A DNA stretch of 64,000 bases. Origin: Bacteroidota bacterium. GTDB lineage: Bacteria > Bacteroidota > Bacteroidia > Bacteroidales > VadinHA17. Of the stretch, positions 36,634-45,323 are shown in pieces. A model generated the notes under the pieces. The model did no database searches. It worked only from the letters and a program-made list of their open reading frames with translations, and was not told the origin of the DNA. The position numbers and the translations under genes are program-made. How positions within the stretch are numbered: position 1 is the first letter of the stretch; each line of letters opens with the position of its first letter. The stretch spans positions 61,093 to 125,092 of the forward strand of contig JADFQJ010000002.1 of assembly GCA_022561875.1 (NCBI GenBank), in the 5' to 3' direction.

Positions 36634-36656
36634 ATATATCGGAATTTAACTTCGTT
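36634..36656 (-). repeat. Partial third copy of the kdsC-flanking repeat
   Basis: On the minus strand it reads AACGAAGTTAAATTCCGATA, identical to part of copy 1 (14274-14330). The upstream GAGCTTGCGAGCTC part is missing. Confidence 0.75.
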
Positions 36657-36671
36657 GATTAGCCTTTTTTT

Positions 36672-39236
36672 TCACTGTATTATCTGACCAAAAAATACTG
36701 AATTGGCAAATATTTTATTAGTTCCGTACCATACCCCCCTGAAGTTGGTATTATCGAACAGGGAGATAATAGTTCCCTGACCGAGTTTATATATCCCGGC
36801 GAACGGACTATTCTTCATTTGGTCAATTGCACTATCAGGAATATAGCCACTCATTACAGGTGAATTAGTATACATTATGGGATTAGCATAGGGATTATTA
36901 CTTTTTTCGACAAAATCATTCCCGTTTTTAAATACTGGTAACTTGTATTTGTAGTATCCATAAAGTAAAGGATGGGACAGATCAACTTGCGTTTCAAATA
37001 TTCCTCCGCTGATTCGTTGAACACTATTATTCTTATAGCGGTCGGCATAACGATAATGAGCTGTGCTGTCAGGTTCCGTCCTTTTTTTGTATTTTATATC
37101 AGCCAGCTTCTGACGAGTAATCCAACGATTAGCATTTTTGTATGCAACGAGAGTACCTCCATTTTGTACCCACTGTTTTATTTTATTTATAACTTGTTCT
37201 CCCATATTTTCATACTTACCACCGGGCATTATCAGTACATTATACCGGTTAATATCAATCTTCATTAACTTGTCAGTTTTAACAAGAGTTACCGGTATTT
37301 GATAGCGCGTATCAAAAAGGTGCCATATTTCACCGGCATCACGACTGCTAACTCCTTCTCCGGCAAGCAAAAGTATTTCAGGTTTTTTGAGGGATGCGAA
37401 ACTGTTGCTGCCCAGGTCAATGCCCGAAGGTGTCAATGCTGTCTCTACAGCAAATATTTCGAGTCCGTTTTTATCTGAGATCTTTTCCATAAGTTCAAAA
37501 AGTTTATCAGAGTTCATTTCCTGCGATTGTACCGGTACCAGGATAGTACCATATGAAAAATCTTTTTTGAGATCACCGGATTCAAACCTGAATGGCTTTG
37601 TTGCAACACTGGTCCTTACCCCGTTTTTCATAAGTTCGTACAAAGCTCCGGGTGTATGATATTCATCCCATTTAAACAGGTAAGCGTATGAACTTTGTCC
37701 ACCCGTAACTTTACCATCAGGAAAGGAGGGGTTTATTATTTCTTGTCCCACAATGTTGTCCACCTCTTTCATTGATGTGATTCCTGTGTAATCAAGGTTA
37801 AAGGAAAGGGGCAGGGTCCAGGATGAAATATCATAAAATGTACTGTCAGCAAACTTTGTAACTTTCCTGAATAATGATTCAATCAGATGGTATTGAGGTT
37901 GTTCTACAGGTACGATATAGGCTTTTCTCCGGTAAAATAATTTGTTATCCAGGCGGATATCCTTCTTTAATTCATATACTTTTATATTGTGTTGTTTCAG
38001 AAGATCAACAAAATGATAAACCTTTCCCCTGTCATTTGAATCTCCAAAAAGATAAGCTTTTACCTTATTGTTTTTTGCCTTTTCAATAGCTGATTTGTAA
38101 AATTCCTGTTGATATTCCAGGAGTTCTTTGCGGTGTTCAATTCCGGCTTCAAGAGTTGATAATGTAACGGTGAATTGATTCCGTATAGCGAATGCAAAAG
38201 TTCTTATGCCGGAATTTGTTTCTCTGGCATGACCGCGAATACTTCCCTGTTCAAAAAGTATTCCTATACTACCATTGATATCAGGGTATGATGAACCTTT
38301 TCCAAAATAAAAATCATCAAAAACTTCCTCGGAAAAGTATAATGATCCTATTTTGTCAAGACCTTTGACAAAGTGTTTCGCAATTTTTTGTGTCAGGTAA
38401 TAATTTTTTTCCGGGGTTAGTGGGTTGTTTCGGCTTAAAATACCGGGTTGGAAAAAAAATGTTGAGTTAGATCCCATTTCATGGTGGTCGGTATTAATAT
38501 TGGGCATCCATTGATAGAATCTTTTAACGCGTCCCTGGCTCTCAGGGTTTTGCAGCAATAGCCAGTCGCGGTTCAGATCATACCAGTAATGGTTTGTGCG
38601 ACCCCCCGGCCAAAATTCATCAAACTCAATTGAATTCGGGTCTGTAACAGGAGTGTGGCTCTTATGCATATTTACCCATGTGGCAAATCTGTTGAAACCA
38701 TCGGGATTAAGACAAGGATCAATAAGGATAACAGCATTTTGAAGCAATCGTTCAATTTCTGATCCCTCTGCAGCAGCAAGATGATATGCTGTAAGCAGTG
38801 ACGAATTGCCTCCGCTTGCCTCATTACCATGTACATTATATCCAAGTGTAATTACTACAGGCATGTCATTGATATCAACTTTAGTTGATTGAAAAGGATC
38901 AGATAGTGTTAAATGTTCCTTTCGGATTTGCTCCAATTTCTGATGATTTTCAGGTGAAGTTACAACCAGGTGTACCAGTGGACGGTTTTCATAACTTCGT
39001 CCATATTCCTGCAGAACTGCACGGTTGGAAAGCCGGGCTATCTCGTTCATGTAACCGATCAGTTTGTCATGGGTAACATGCCATTCTCCTACTTCATGAC
39101 CTATAACTTTTTCCGGAACGGGAATATCCGGATTATACCGGATATTTTGCGGAAGGAAATAATCCAGGTTTTCCTGTCCGTTTGATAATTTCAATAAAAA
39201 CAGAACGATGATAAAAACAGAATTAATTTTTTTCAT
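36672..39236 (-). CDS. Secreted M14 family zinc carboxypeptidase with C-terminal amidotransferase-like domain
   Basis: A protein of about 854 residues starts at MKKINSVFIIVLFLLKLSNG (signal peptide). The N-terminal half is an M14 peptidase: the zinc motif NVHGNEASGG, a later DHHEMGSNSTFFFQ and NHYWYDLNRDWL segments are visible. The C-terminal ~250 residues (LLLAGEGVSSRDAGEIWHLF, YNVLIMPGGKYEN) resemble the class-I glutamine amidotransferase fold often appended to Bacteroidota M14 proteins. It probably trims peptides in the periplasm or outside the cell. An upstream ATG at 39281 would add 15 unlikely residues. Confidence 0.85.
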   Translation of the reverse strand: MKKINSVFIIVLFLLKLSNGQENLDYFLPQNIRYNPDIPVPEKVIGHEVGEWHVTHDKLIGYMNEIARLSNRAVLQEYGRSYENRPLVHLVVTSPENHQKLEQIRKEHLTLSDPFQSTKVDINDMPVVITLGYNVHGNEASGGNSSLLTAYHLAAAEGSEIERLLQNAVILIDPCLNPDGFNRFATWVNMHKSHTPVTDPNSIEFDEFWPGGRTNHYWYDLNRDWLLLQNPESQGRVKRFYQWMPNINTDHHEMGSNSTFFFQPGILSRNNPLTPEKNYYLTQKIAKHFVKGLDKIGSLYFSEEVFDDFYFGKGSSYPDINGSIGILFEQGSIRGHARETNSGIRTFAFAIRNQFTVTLSTLEAGIEHRKELLEYQQEFYKSAIEKAKNNKVKAYLFGDSNDRGKVYHFVDLLKQHNIKVYELKKDIRLDNKLFYRRKAYIVPVEQPQYHLIESLFRKVTKFADSTFYDISSWTLPLSFNLDYTGITSMKEVDNIVGQEIINPSFPDGKVTGGQSSYAYLFKWDEYHTPGALYELMKNGVRTSVATKPFRFESGDLKKDFSYGTILVPVQSQEMNSDKLFELMEKISDKNGLEIFAVETALTPSGIDLGSNSFASLKKPEILLLAGEGVSSRDAGEIWHLFDTRYQIPVTLVKTDKLMKIDINRYNVLIMPGGKYENMGEQVINKIKQWVQNGGTLVAYKNANRWITRQKLADIKYKKRTEPDSTAHYRYADRYKNNSVQRISGGIFETQVDLSHPLLYGYYKYKLPVFKNGNDFVEKSNNPYANPIMYTNSPVMSGYIPDSAIDQMKNSPFAGIYKLGQGTIISLFDNTNFRGVWYGTNKIFANSVFFGQIIQ

Positions 39237-39341
39237 AAAGAAATATTGTTTCGAATAGGTACAAAAACAAAAATGATTCACAAGATAGTTATTTCCGTGT
39301 TCAAGCTTAAAAAAGAAATCTTAATGCCAGATAAAATTTGG

Positions 39342-39349
39342 TATTTTTG
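39342..39349 (+). promoter_or_regulatory. Candidate -7 element of acyl-CoA synthetase gene
   Basis: TATTTTTG matches TAnnTTTG 15 bases before the ATG; no clear -33 partner is visible. Confidence 0.4.
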
Positions 39350-39364
39350 AAAAAACAATTTATT

Positions 39365-41422
39365 ATGATCAATAAGCAATTGGTTAATCCACGCAGCATT
39401 GTTGTTGTCGGCGGTTCGGAAGATCTATCCAAGCCGGGTGGAAAGGTGTTGAAAAATATCCTGGATGGAAGATATAAGGGTGATTTATATGTGACCAATC
39501 CTAAGGCAGATAAGATACAAGGGATAAGGTCGTACAAGAATCCGGATGATCTTCCTGAAACTGACCTTGCAATATTTGCGATAGCTGCTAAACATTGTCC
39601 GGATACAATAAAATACCTGGCTGAAAACAAAAATACCAGGGCATTCATTGTACTGTCTGCCGGATTTAGTGAAGAAAGTGAAGAAGGTGCTGTTTTGGAA
39701 AAGCAGATGGTTGATGCTGTGAACTCGGTAAATGGATGTCTGATCGGTCCTAATTGTATAGGTTTCCTTAACCACAATTACAACGGGGTGTTTACTACTC
39801 CGATCCCTAAACTGGATCCTGCAGGATGCGATTTTATCTCCGGGTCAGGTGCAACAGCTGTGTTTGTTATGGAGGCAGGGATACCTAATGGTTTAATTTT
39901 TTCCAGTGTATATTCAGTGGGCAACAGTGCTCAGCTTGGTGTTGAGGATGTTTTAAAATACATGGATGAAAATTTCGATCCGAAAACCAGCTCCGAAGTG
40001 AAGCTCTTATATATTGAAAGCATTGAGAAGCCACAGTTGTTACTCAGGCATGCATCTTCACTGATCAGCAAGGGATGTAAGATAGCTGCCGTAAAAGCAG
40101 GAAGTTCTGATGCCGGTAGCCGTGCTGCATCATCGCATACCGGCGCCCTGGCTGGTTCAGACACTGCTGCAGAAGCGCTGTTTAAAAAGGCAGGGATTGT
40201 TCGTTGCTATAGCCGGGAGGAGTTGACAACTGTAGCTTCTGTATTTATGCATAAAGAATTACAGGGAAAGAATCTTGCTATTATTACGCATGCAGGCGGA
40301 CCCGCTGTGATGCTGACGGATACCCTTTCAGAAAGAGGAATGAGTATCCCTCCGATTGAAGGAAGAAAAGCTGATGCTTTACTAAAGAAGCTTCATCCCG
40401 GTTCATCGGTGGCAAACCCGATTGATTTTCTTGCAACAGGTAATGCAGAACAGCTTGGGTTTATTATTGATGCAGTTGAAAACGACTTTCACCATATTGA
40501 TGGTATGGTAATTATTTTTGGCAGCCCGGGACTATCTCCTGTATATGATGTGTATCAAGTGCTTCATGAAAAAATGGAAACATGTAAGAAACCAATTTTC
40601 CCGGTACTGCCTTCAATAATCAACGCGAAGGATGAAATAAAGATGTTCCTGTCGAAAGGGCGGATCAATTTTCCTGATGAAGTGGCATTGGGAAGAGCAT
40701 TATCAAAAGTGTATCATATTTCTGAACCGGTGCCGGAAACAGAGGAGTATCCGGCCTTGGAACAGAAAAAGATCAGGAAAATTATTGATGAAGCAGGGAA
40801 TGGTTACCTGGAACCTGAAAAGGTACAACAATTACTGGACGCTGCCGGGATACTCTGTGTACCTGAGAAAGTGGTAACCTCTGGTGATGATGCTGTAAAT
40901 GCTTCTGGAGAGTTAGGTTACCCATTGGTAATGAAAGTGGTTGGTCCATTGCACAAATCGGATGTCGGAGGGGTGGCTTTGAATGTGAGTAATGATGAAG
41001 AGGTGCGGAAAGAGTTTAGCAGGATGATGAAGATCAAGGGCGCCAAAGGAGTGTTAATGCAGCCTATGCTCGAAGGGATTGAATTATTTACCGGTGCGAA
41101 GAAGGAAGACAAATTTGGTCACCTGGTAATGTGCGGACTGGGGGGTATTTTTATTGAAGTTCTGAAAGATTTTCAATCCGGTCTTGCACCTTTAAGCTTT
41201 GAAGAGGCAAAAGAAATGGTAAGAAACCTCAGAGGATATGGCATTATTAAGGGAGCAAGGAAACAAAGAGGAGTTGATGAAAATCAATTTGTTGAATTAA
41301 TTACCAGGGTTGCAGTATTGGTTAATATTGCGCCTGAAATCAGTGAGATGGACCTGAACCCTGTGTTGGGAACACCGGAAAGTATAGTTGTGGTTGATGC
41401 CCGGATTTGTGTGGAAAAGTAA
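39365..41422 (+). CDS. ADP-forming acetate/acyl-CoA ligase (fused alpha-beta ACD)
   Basis: This 685-residue single-chain NDP-forming acyl-CoA synthetase starts at MINKQLVNPRSIVVVGGS. Domains in order: CoA-binding Rossmann domain (1-130), succinyl-CoA ligase-like domains with the phosphohistidine motif SRAASSHTGALAGSD, and a C-terminal ATP-grasp domain (LGYPLVMKVVGPLHKSDVGG to APEISEMDLNPVL). It converts acyl-CoA, ADP and phosphate to acid, CoA and ATP. With the aminotransferase and 2-oxoacid:ferredoxin oxidoreductase that follow, it would give substrate-level phosphorylation during amino-acid fermentation. Confidence 0.9.
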   Translation: MINKQLVNPRSIVVVGGSEDLSKPGGKVLKNILDGRYKGDLYVTNPKADKIQGIRSYKNPDDLPETDLAIFAIAAKHCPDTIKYLAENKNTRAFIVLSAGFSEESEEGAVLEKQMVDAVNSVNGCLIGPNCIGFLNHNYNGVFTTPIPKLDPAGCDFISGSGATAVFVMEAGIPNGLIFSSVYSVGNSAQLGVEDVLKYMDENFDPKTSSEVKLLYIESIEKPQLLLRHASSLISKGCKIAAVKAGSSDAGSRAASSHTGALAGSDTAAEALFKKAGIVRCYSREELTTVASVFMHKELQGKNLAIITHAGGPAVMLTDTLSERGMSIPPIEGRKADALLKKLHPGSSVANPIDFLATGNAEQLGFIIDAVENDFHHIDGMVIIFGSPGLSPVYDVYQVLHEKMETCKKPIFPVLPSIINAKDEIKMFLSKGRINFPDEVALGRALSKVYHISEPVPETEEYPALEQKKIRKIIDEAGNGYLEPEKVQQLLDAAGILCVPEKVVTSGDDAVNASGELGYPLVMKVVGPLHKSDVGGVALNVSNDEEVRKEFSRMMKIKGAKGVLMQPMLEGIELFTGAKKEDKFGHLVMCGLGGIFIEVLKDFQSGLAPLSFEEAKEMVRNLRGYGIIKGARKQRGVDENQFVELITRVAVLVNIAPEISEMDLNPVLGTPESIVVVDARICVEK

Positions 41423-41455
41423 GAATCAGGATTCCAAAAAAACTGGAAATAATCT

Positions 41456-41463
41456 TATATTTG
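41456..41463 (+). promoter_or_regulatory. Candidate -7 element ahead of aminotransferase leader
   Basis: TATATTTG matches TAnnTTTG and lies before the hairpin at 41577, so a transcript from here would have to pass that terminator to reach the aminotransferase. No clear -33 element is seen. Confidence 0.4.
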
Positions 41464-41466
41464 TAT

Positions 41467-41568
41467 ATGAGAAACAGATCAGAATATTTTGATAAAAATA
41501 TTGGGTTAGGGAAAAAGGGTGAATGGATTTGTAATTGGTTTATGATATTACTATTAGATTTTTACTAA
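41467..41568 (+). CDS. Possible 33-codon leader peptide rich in aromatic and branched residues
   Basis: This short frame ends in EWICNWFMILLLDFY and stops 8 bases before a terminator hairpin that precedes the aminotransferase gene. The accumulation of Trp, Phe, Tyr, Leu and Ile codons just before a terminator is what an attenuation leader looks like. The start is doubtful: the ATG at 41467 lies almost at the predicted transcription start, and an internal ATG at 41542 would leave only MILLLDFY. It may be non-coding. Confidence 0.3.
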   Translation: MRNRSEYFDKNIGLGKKGEWICNWFMILLLDFY

Positions 41569-41576
41569 TAACAACT

Positions 41577-41607
41577 GGGGTGGAAGATAATATTCTGCCC
41601 CTTTTTT
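41577..41607 (+). terminator. Terminator hairpin (possible attenuator) before aminotransferase
   Basis: GGGGTGGAA pairs with TTCTGCCCC (two G-U wobbles) across GATAATA and is followed by TTTTTT. It either ends the acyl-CoA synthetase transcript or, with the upstream leader frame, acts as an attenuator. Confidence 0.75.
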
Positions 41608-41635
41608 ATTACGTTAATATAGGCACACATAAAAT

Positions 41636-42964
41636 ATGAAGAAGAATACGCCAATTGATCACGAAATTGTTTCAAGGTTAATAAAAGATAGTGGCTTACC
41701 GGAAATTGGAACCGCAAACATCCGTGAGATTGTAAAGTTGGTAAATCAGATAGAGGAATCGACCGGTGAACGGTTTATCAGGATGGAGATGGGAGTACCC
41801 GGTTTGGAACCTGCTCCTATGGGTGTGGAGGCTGAGATCGCAGCTTTGAAAAGAGGTGTGGCTTCAAAATATCCTATGATCGAAGGGGTTAAAGAGCTTA
41901 AAGAAGAAATGTCAAGGTTTGTTAAACTGTTTGCAAATATTGATGTGGATCCGAAGGGTTGTATTCCAACAGTTGGTTCAATGATGGGAGGAATGGCTAC
42001 CTTCATGGTGGCTAACCGGAATGACCAAACCCGGGAGGGTACCCTGTTCATCGATCCCGGATTCCCAGTACAGAAACAACAGGTAAAGATATTAGGACAT
42101 GATTTTCGCTCGTTTGATGTTTACAATTTCAGGGGGAAAAAGTTGAGAAACAAACTGGAATCTTATCTGAAAACAGGCAAGGTTTCTACTATTATATATT
42201 CTAATCCCAATAATCCTGCATGGATATGTTTTACTGAGGAGGAATTACAAATTATCGGCGAGTTGGCTGATAAGTATGACGTTATTGTAGTTGAGGACCT
42301 GGCATATTTTGCAATGGATTTCAGGAAGGATATGTCAAAACCCGGTGTGCCCCCATTCCAACCCACCGTAGCCAATTATACCGATAATTATCTTTTACTT
42401 ATTTCAAGTTCTAAGGTATTTAGCTATGCCGGACAGAGAATCGGCATGATGATTATCTCCGATCACCTTTTTGAACGTAGATACCCCGATCTGAAACGGT
42501 ACTTTAAATCAGATCAGTTTGGATATTCAATGATATATGGCGCTTTGTATGCGCTTTCGGCAGGAGTATCACATTCAGCACAATGGGGGCTCAGAGCTAT
42601 TCTGAAAGAGGCGAATGAAGGCAGATTCAATTTTGTTGAGAGTGTGAAAGAGTATGCTGTGAGAGCCGGAATAATGAGAAAAATGTTCACTGATAATGGT
42701 TTCAGGATCGTGTATGACATGGATGTGGATAAACCCCTGGCAAACGGATTTTATTTTACCTTTTCTTATCCCGGTTTCACCGGAGCAGAGTTGCTTGAAG
42801 AATTACTTTATTATGGAGTTAGTGCTATCTCGCTTGAGATTACCGGGAGCGAAAGGATTGAGGGTGTGAGGGCTTGTGTGTCCCAGACAGGTAGCGACCG
42901 GTATAATGATCTTGAATACAGACTTAAACGTTTTCACCAGGACCATAGGAGGGATGAAGGGTGA
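41636..42964 (+). CDS. PLP-dependent aminotransferase (class I/II)
   Basis: This 442-residue fold-type I aminotransferase has the substrate-binding GVPGLEP segment, IIYSNPNNPAWICFTEEEL and VVEDLAYFAM (Asp holding the PLP pyridine nitrogen). The PLP lysine is in LISSSKVFSYAGQRIG, and RIEGVRACVSQTG near the end carries the carboxylate-binding arginine. Family members are common in anaerobic Bacteroidota, but the amino-acid preference is not established. It is upstream of a 2-oxoacid:ferredoxin oxidoreductase operon, suggesting that it supplies the 2-oxoacid. A terminator/attenuator-like hairpin precedes it by 28 bases. Confidence 0.88.
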   Translation: MKKNTPIDHEIVSRLIKDSGLPEIGTANIREIVKLVNQIEESTGERFIRMEMGVPGLEPAPMGVEAEIAALKRGVASKYPMIEGVKELKEEMSRFVKLFANIDVDPKGCIPTVGSMMGGMATFMVANRNDQTREGTLFIDPGFPVQKQQVKILGHDFRSFDVYNFRGKKLRNKLESYLKTGKVSTIIYSNPNNPAWICFTEEELQIIGELADKYDVIVVEDLAYFAMDFRKDMSKPGVPPFQPTVANYTDNYLLLISSSKVFSYAGQRIGMMIISDHLFERRYPDLKRYFKSDQFGYSMIYGALYALSAGVSHSAQWGLRAILKEANEGRFNFVESVKEYAVRAGIMRKMFTDNGFRIVYDMDVDKPLANGFYFTFSYPGFTGAELLEELLYYGVSAISLEITGSERIEGVRACVSQTGSDRYNDLEYRLKRFHQDHRRDEG

Positions 42965-42990
42965 AGGATGAAGTTAAGAAAAATTCAAAT

Positions 42991-43070
42991 AACTTAACTC
43001 GTAACCACAGTGAAATATGCTCCTTCGTCGCATTTCACGTGGCAAGCCCGTAACCCGAAACTCGTAACAC
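42991..43070. repeat. AACTCGTAAC pair flanking a GTGAAAT palindrome
   Basis: Two AACTCGTAAC 10-mers (42996-43005, 43059-43068) bracket an inverted repeat GTGAAAT...ATTTCAC (43011-43039) with a loop containing CTCCTTCGTCG. No gene is seen between the aminotransferase and ferredoxin genes. Confidence 0.6.
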
Positions 43071-43173
43071 ATTGGAAGGATGAAGTGTTTTAAAATGTTT
43101 CTTTTTCTTTACGTACCGAAAACTGAAAACCAAATAATTGATGTTTATCATATAATGTTTTTAAGGTTATTTT

Positions 43174-43181
43174 TATCTTTG
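43174..43181 (+). promoter_or_regulatory. Candidate -7 element of oxidoreductase operon
   Basis: TATCTTTG matches TAnnTTTG 29 bases before the ferredoxin-subunit ATG. A -33 element is not clear. Confidence 0.45.
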
Positions 43182-43210
43182 GAGCCTTATAAAAAAAATA
43201 TGTTTTGGAA

Positions 43211-43435
43211 ATGGCAAAAATAAAGGGTGCAATTGTAGTTGATATTGACGGATGTAAAGGGTGTGGACTTTGTATTGAGGCATGTCCTGTTGAAGTTATT
43301 TCCCTTTCTGACAATGTAAATGTTAAAGGTTACCATTATTCCTATATGACGGATCCGGATGCATGTACCGGGTGTTCCAACTGTGCCATAATTTGTCCTG
43401 ACGGGATCATTACTGTTTATAGAATAAAAATCTAG
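43211..43435 (+). CDS. vorD: 2-oxoacid:ferredoxin oxidoreductase delta (ferredoxin) subunit
   Basis: This 74-residue 2[4Fe-4S] ferredoxin starts at MAKIKGAIVVDIDGCKGCG. The two cluster motifs, GCKGCGLCIEACPVEV and DACTGCSNCAIICPDGI, are complete. It is the electron-accepting subunit of the oxidoreductase whose alpha, beta and gamma genes follow; the alpha gene starts 3 bases after the stop. A TTG two codons upstream is a weaker start. Confidence 0.9.
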   Translation: MAKIKGAIVVDIDGCKGCGLCIEACPVEVISLSDNVNVKGYHYSYMTDPDACTGCSNCAIICPDGIITVYRIKI

Positions 43436-43438
43436 AAA

Positions 43439-44506
43439 ATGGAAGAATATGTTTTAATGAAAGGAAATGAGGCGATAGCTGAAGCGGCTATTCGTGCGGG
43501 AACTGACGGTTATTTCGGGTATCCTATTACTCCGCAATCGGAAGTGTTGGAGTATCTGACTGCTGCCAGGCTCCATGAAAGAACAGGAATGGTTGTACTT
43601 CAGGCTGAAAGTGAAGTTGCTGCTATCAATATGTTATATGGTGGAGCAGGGGCAGGAAAAAAAGTTTTAACAACCTCATCCGGTCCCGGAATAAGCCTGA
43701 TGCAGGAAGGTATAAGCTATATGGCAGGATCTGAATTACCTTGTCTCATTGTGAATGTGGTTCGTGGAGGACCCGGACTAGGAACTATTCAGCCCGCGCA
43801 ATCGGATTATTTCCAATCAACAAAAGGAGGGGGGCATGGAGATTATCGTCTTATAACCCTGGCTCCTGCTTCAGTTCAGGAAATGGCCGATTTTGTAAGT
43901 CTTGGGTTTGATCTGGCTTTTAAGTACCGGAATCCGGTTATGATACTGACAGATGGTGCATTAGGGCAGATGATGGAAAAAGTGAAATTCAAACCACAAC
44001 AACCAAGGAGTAAAAAATCACCCCACTGGGCAACAACAGGAAAAACACCCGACAGGGAAAGAATTTTCATTACCTCCTTAAATTTGGATCCTGCCTGCCA
44101 AGAGAGGTTCAATATAAAATTAAAGGCTAAATACAAGGAGATCAGTGAGAAGGAAGTGAGATATGAAAAGATAGAGTGTGATGATGCTGATTATCTTTTT
44201 GTTGCTTACGGAACAAGTTCAAGAATATGTCAGAAATCTATACAACTGGCAAGGAATGAAGGAATCAAAGTTGGTCTGTTCCGCCCAATAACTTTATGGC
44301 CTTTTCCGTATAAGGAGATCATGGAAATGACAGGACAAGTGAAGGGAATGCTGTCTGTGGAGATGAGTGCAGGGCAGATGGTTGAAGATGTTAAGCTTGC
44401 TGTTGAAGCTAAGGTGAAAGTTGATCATTACGGAAGAATGGGGGGAATAGTACATTCACCGGAAGAAATTGTTAAAGCGCTGAAACAAAAAATTATAGGA
44501 GGATAA
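43439..44506 (+). CDS. vorB: 2-oxoacid:ferredoxin oxidoreductase alpha subunit (VorB-type)
   Basis: This 355-residue alpha subunit of the pyruvate/2-oxoacid:ferredoxin oxidoreductase superfamily has EEYVLMKGNEAIAEAAIRAG, the FGYPITPQSEVLEYL substrate loop, VLTTSSGPGISLMQEGI, and the C-terminal RPITLWPFPYKEI domain. Overall it is closest to the VorB/KorA class, which takes branched-chain 2-oxoacids or 2-oxoglutarate. It joins a delta-alpha-beta-gamma operon. Which 2-oxoacid is used cannot be settled from sequence alone. Confidence 0.88.
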   Translation: MEEYVLMKGNEAIAEAAIRAGTDGYFGYPITPQSEVLEYLTAARLHERTGMVVLQAESEVAAINMLYGGAGAGKKVLTTSSGPGISLMQEGISYMAGSELPCLIVNVVRGGPGLGTIQPAQSDYFQSTKGGGHGDYRLITLAPASVQEMADFVSLGFDLAFKYRNPVMILTDGALGQMMEKVKFKPQQPRSKKSPHWATTGKTPDRERIFITSLNLDPACQERFNIKLKAKYKEISEKEVRYEKIECDDADYLFVAYGTSSRICQKSIQLARNEGIKVGLFRPITLWPFPYKEIMEMTGQVKGMLSVEMSAGQMVEDVKLAVEAKVKVDHYGRMGGIVHSPEEIVKALKQKIIGG

Positions 44507-44510
44507 ATAC

Positions 44511-45293
44511 ATGGCTGAAAATGCTATTACAACTAAGGAATTGGTAAAGAAGGAAAATCTGGTTTATCAAAAAACCAAACTGCTTACTGATGATGTGATG
44601 CACTACTGTCCGGGTTGTGGTCATGGTACAACACACAGACTCATTGCTGAGATCGTCGAAGAGATGGGTATACAGTCTGAAATTATTGGTGTTGCTCCGG
44701 TAGGATGTTCGGTTCTTATGTATAACTATATGAATTTCGATATGCAGGAGGCTGCACATGGCAGGGCCCCTGCTGTTGCAACCGGAATTAAGCGTCTTCT
44801 TCCGGAAAAGTATGTTTTTACATACCAGGGAGACGGTGACCTTGCAGCAATTGGTACAGGCGAGACAATACATGCCTGTAACCGTGGTGAGAATATTACT
44901 ATGATATTCATTAATAATGGAATTTATGGTATGACAGGAGGCCAGATGGCGCCTACAACATTGATAGGTATGAAATCGTCCACAACACCATATGGACGTG
45001 AAGTAAGCCTGGCGGGAAATCCGCTTAATATGACCGACCTTATTGTAAATCTGCCGGGTACCTATTTTGTTTCAAGACAATCAGTACACACTCCTGGCAA
45101 TGTAAGAAAAGCCAAAAAGGCAATAAAGAAAGCATTTGAATACCAGTCCCTTAATAAGGGAACTTGTTTTGTGGAGGTTGTTTCTAATTGTCCTGCAGGC
45201 TGGAAAATGACCCCGGTGGAATCAAATAAATGGTTGGCTGAAAATATGCTGCCTTTTTATCCTCTGGGAGATCTGAAAGTTCCTGAAGAATAG
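44511..45293 (+). CDS. vorA: 2-oxoacid:ferredoxin oxidoreductase beta subunit (TPP-binding)
   Basis: This 260-residue thiamine-diphosphate subunit has HYCPGCGHGTTHRLIAE (cluster or TPP-side cysteines), GVAPVGCSVL, AHGRAPAVATGIKR, the Mg-TPP motif YQGDGDLAAIGTGE...NNGIYGMTGGQ and FVEVVSNCPAGWKM. It starts 4 bases after the alpha gene. It catalyses oxidative decarboxylation of a 2-oxoacid to an acyl-CoA with ferredoxin reduction. Confidence 0.92.
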   Translation: MAENAITTKELVKKENLVYQKTKLLTDDVMHYCPGCGHGTTHRLIAEIVEEMGIQSEIIGVAPVGCSVLMYNYMNFDMQEAAHGRAPAVATGIKRLLPEKYVFTYQGDGDLAAIGTGETIHACNRGENITMIFINNGIYGMTGGQMAPTTLIGMKSSTTPYGREVSLAGNPLNMTDLIVNLPGTYFVSRQSVHTPGNVRKAKKAIKKAFEYQSLNKGTCFVEVVSNCPAGWKMTPVESNKWLAENMLPFYPLGDLKVPEE

Positions 45294-45323
45294 GATTGAT
45301 CATTAATAAAAAACAAAGAAATC

